Positions 61,204 through 64,000 of a stretch of DNA of 64,000 bases are shown piece after piece. Numbering within the stretch: position 1 is the stretch's first letter; each line of letters opens with the position of its first letter. The notes under the pieces were generated by a model. The model was given only the letters and a program-made list of their open reading frames with translations. It searched no databases and had not been told where the DNA came from. The translations under genes and the position numbers were made by a program. Source of the stretch: Ophiosphaerella korrae (taxonomy: Eukaryota > Ascomycota > Dothideomycetes > Pleosporales > Phaeosphaeriaceae); the NCBI GenBank assembly GCA_028456385.1, contig JALNQF010000180.1, positions 1 through 64,000 of the forward strand, read 5' to 3'.

Positions 61204-61636
61204 ATTATAATAAGCCTCCTATTATTAACTATAAGTAGCTATTCTTAAGAAGTTAGTAGATTAAGAGTTAATAACAAAAGCTTGTATTAGGATCTATAAT
61301 AACTTATAAATAGTAGGAGATATTTTATAACTATCTTGTACTAGTATTCTATAGTTAAAAGATTAAATTATTAATACTATCTTAATAATACGTATTACTA
61401 CTAACTATATACTTATTCTAATCTATAATCTATAGTTACTAAAACTAATAGATTATAGATTATACTAATCTATAATCTATAGTACTAAGAGTCTTATAGA
61501 TTATAGATTACCCTAGGTATCCTAATTATATATAGTCTCCTAATTAAGATTATTACTTTACTTATCTTATACTTTGTTAGTACCTAAGTTAAAACTAATT
61601 AGTTCTATCTTAATTTCTTTTATTACACTTATAATA
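61204..61636 (-). repeat. Left (3') LTR of element 4
   Basis: About 433 bp. It starts near TATAATAAGCCTCCTATTATT and ends CTTATAATA. It aligns with the LTRs of element 1 (442 bp, same end TAGGCCTCC reversed). The exact start is uncertain by 2-3 bases. An internal palindromic stretch (TCTATAATCTATAGT repeated, about 61420-61510) is typical of this copy. Confidence 0.75.
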
Positions 61637-64000
61637 CTATCTCTTTTTTTAAGTAGTTTTTTATTTCTCTATCTTAGAGCTAAAGTTATTAGTTTAGTTT
61701 CTTCGTTAATATAGAGTTCTTTATCTTCTCTTATACCTATTTTATCTATACGTTATTACTACCTTCTTACTAATTATATATTACGTAATAGTATTAAAAT
61801 ATTTTCTTATTTTTATTACGCTTCTCCTAAATTAAATCCTAAGTCTTTTCTTTATATTATTTCTATAAACAATAGTAGAGCTTATAAAGTGTATATTTAT
61901 ATAAATATATATAGTTCCTATAACGTATCTAGTATCTCTCTTTCTAAGTATATATTTATTATACTTATTCTTGCGTCTAGGCTTAATAATAATAGGGAAA
62001 GCTATTAACTAGACTTAAAAGAAATTACTATCTTAAATTGTAGAGGCTAAAGCTAAGTATAAGTAGATCTAGGAGCTTACGTAGAGTAAGCTAGTAAAAA
62101 ATTAAGCTTATCTCTCTTGTCTTTATAAGATAAAGGCCTTAAATAATAAGAAATTAGCTAAATAGTTAGTAGCTCTAGAAGCTAAGCTAGACTTAGATAA
62201 AGTATTTATTATAGTAGATCTTATATTAGATATTCTTATTATCTCTCTATCTATTATTAGTAATATTAGTTCTCTTAGTTTACTACTAGGCGTTCTAGAG
62301 GGTTTTAACTTTAGAACTCCTCTAGTTTCTTAAAGTAATTAAGATTATCTTCTAGCTCCTATATTTTCTCTTATAGTTGTCTTTTTTTATCTATACTTAT
62401 TTATTCTACTAAGTAGTAGTTTCTTCTATTATAGAACTAATACTATAGGATTTTCTTAACTTCTTATTCTTTTTATTCTCTATACGTGTCTACTTTATAT
62501 ACTAGTAGTTTTACTTCTTATAGTACTTGTTCTAGTAAGGCTACGTAAAATATTAGGTATATCTTTATCTTGTTTAGTAGCTTTAGTTTAAATATAACTA
62601 GTATAACTTCTTTCTTAATTTTATATAGTCTTATCTTAACGTAGTCTAATTTTAAACTTAGTTGTTTACTCTTAATATTTTTCTATACTAACTATACTTT
62701 TTCTCCCTCTCTAAATTAAGGTCCTTTTTTATATTTTTTATTATAGTACTTTACTATCTAATTATATAGAAATTCTATATCTTGTCTTAGTTAGTTGTGT
62801 ATATCTTTAAGTCTATTAGTAAAGTTTTCTCTTCTTAGAGACTAAGATATCTAATTTCTTAGTATCTAGTATATATTAGGCTTAAATCTATAGTTTATAA
62901 AGAAAAGTAATACTCTTATTACTATATTCTTTACGCTGTTGTATACTAACTATACTATAGGTAGTAGTTATACCTAATTATTCTAATTGTAGTTAAGGTA
63001 GTATCTTAAGTATTATTCTACTATCTAATTTATTCGTTCTAACTATCTATCTATCTATAGGTAGTATGCTGTAGATATTATATATTTAATTCCTAATTGC
63101 GCTACTATTGTTCCCTATAGTTTTAATATAAATCGTATATTTCTATCTATAATACTCTTATCTAGTAGTCTATATTAACTAATTATAGTTCCTAAAACCT
63201 AGTGCGTAGTAACTTCTATCTTACTTTTCTCTTTATATAGTTAGAAGTATATATACTTTATAAGTTTATCTACTATTATAAGAATTTTATTATACTTAAC
63301 TCTTAATATTAGGTCTTTAGACTTAGGTAACTTTGTAATAAAGTCTATTGTAATAATTTCCTATAGTTATTCTAGTACTTCTACTAGTTATAGTATCTTA
63401 TATAGTGCGTATATATTATATTTATTCTTATAATATTCTATATAGTCTTATAGTACTTCTATTACTAATTATCTTACTCTTAGGATATAGTAGTCTCTTA
63501 GTAGTTTATCTAATATCTTTTTAATACCTTAGTAACTATATACTAGTAATTTATAGAATTGTTATATAAATTCTCTCTAAATTTTTCTTAGAATATACGT
63601 TCTTCTATAAGCTTGTATAAATCCTTCTTAGATTTCTAGTTTTTCTATTTCTTTAGATATTTCTTGCGTTATTTTCTAAATCTATTTATCTAGCTTACTA
63701 CTTATTCTTTTAAGTATTACGGCTATCTTAGGTATATTTAGGACTAGGTATCTTTCTTTATTTTTAACTAGAACTATACTAGTAGCGCTTACTTCTTCTT
63801 ATAAGTCTAGTCTTCTACTAAGGGCGTTTATAAATTAATTGTCTTTCCCTTTTATATATATAATTTCTATATTAAATATTAATAAGAATTCCTACTATCT
63901 TATATAGCGTTATAATAACTCTTTATTTGTTATAAATCTTATAAGATTCTTATAGTTTATATAGACTTTTGTCTAGTATTTTACTCTTTATAAGTATAGT
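61204..64000 (-). mobile_element. Ty3/Gypsy element 4, minus strand, cut by the window end
   Basis: Starts with the LTR at 61204-61636 and runs past 64000. The reverse complement of about 63324-63360 reads DFITKLP, the integrase block seen in elements 1 and 2. To its left, sequence colinear with element 3 (for example AGAACTCCTCTAGTTTCTTAAAGTA at 62310-62334, a landmark only) shows the same 3' gene order. It keeps more G+C than element 3, so it has been hit less by RIP. It is inserted into an older LTR of its own family. Confidence 0.82.

Noticed and set aside
61420..61515. CRISPR-like array of TAATCTATAGT/AGATTATAGA units
   Set aside because: The units are short, palindromic, irregular and inside an LTR of a fungal retroelement, without spacers of constant length.

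Overview
The window looks like nuclear DNA of a filamentous ascomycete. The signs are 46-92 bp introns with GT...AG ends and CTAAC/CTRAY branch sites, a HET-domain relic, Gypsy, hAT, Tc1/mariner and pogo/Fot1 relics, and two blocks almost devoid of CpA/TpG. That last signature is typical of repeat-induced point mutation (RIP). A Dothideomycete (Pleosporales-like) genome with AT-isochores is my inference, not something the sequence proves.

Layout: (1) 1-18.7 kb is an AT-rich, RIP-eroded block. It holds a solo LTR, a hAT transposase relic, a minus-strand Gypsy RT fragment, a Tc1/mariner relic and one structurally complete but coding-dead Ty3/Gypsy element (9421-16449, TSD AAAAT). (2) 18.7-21.6 kb has normal composition but only weak coding evidence: a minisatellite and an open frame without ATG. 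(3) 21.6-25.3 kb is a smaller AT-rich patch that starts with telomere-like tandem repeats and ends in a mildly mutated LTR-like sequence. (4) 25.3-40.7 kb is the gene island: a HET-domain pseudogene fragment, an F-box protein, an ACMSD-like amidohydrolase, a GNAT acetyltransferase, the catalytic subunit of DNA polymerase delta (POL3), an MFS transporter, a 2-oxoglutarate/Fe(II) oxygenase and a secreted GH20 hexosaminidase. (5) 40.7-42.3 kb is a decaying edge with an unrecognised relic and a pogo/Fot1 transposase relic. (6) 42.3-64 kb is a second RIP block. It holds a minus-strand Gypsy element (42314-55996, TSD TACTA) with another Gypsy element nested inside it (43027-49807, TSD AGATA), then a plus-strand Gypsy of a different family, then a further minus-strand Gypsy that runs off the end of the window.

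How the genes relate: POL3 is a housekeeping replication gene that shares a short divergent intergenic region with the GNAT gene. The others (amidohydrolase, MFS, oxygenase, GH20) are metabolic or secretory genes with no clear common pathway. I do not call a biosynthetic cluster, because no backbone enzyme is present and POL3 sits in the middle. The clearest biology here is genome compartmentalisation: a small gene island with RIP-type damage reaching into its margins (a CA-to-TA-type stop in the HET relic) and a resolvable order of transposon insertions. I found no convincing new molecular system.
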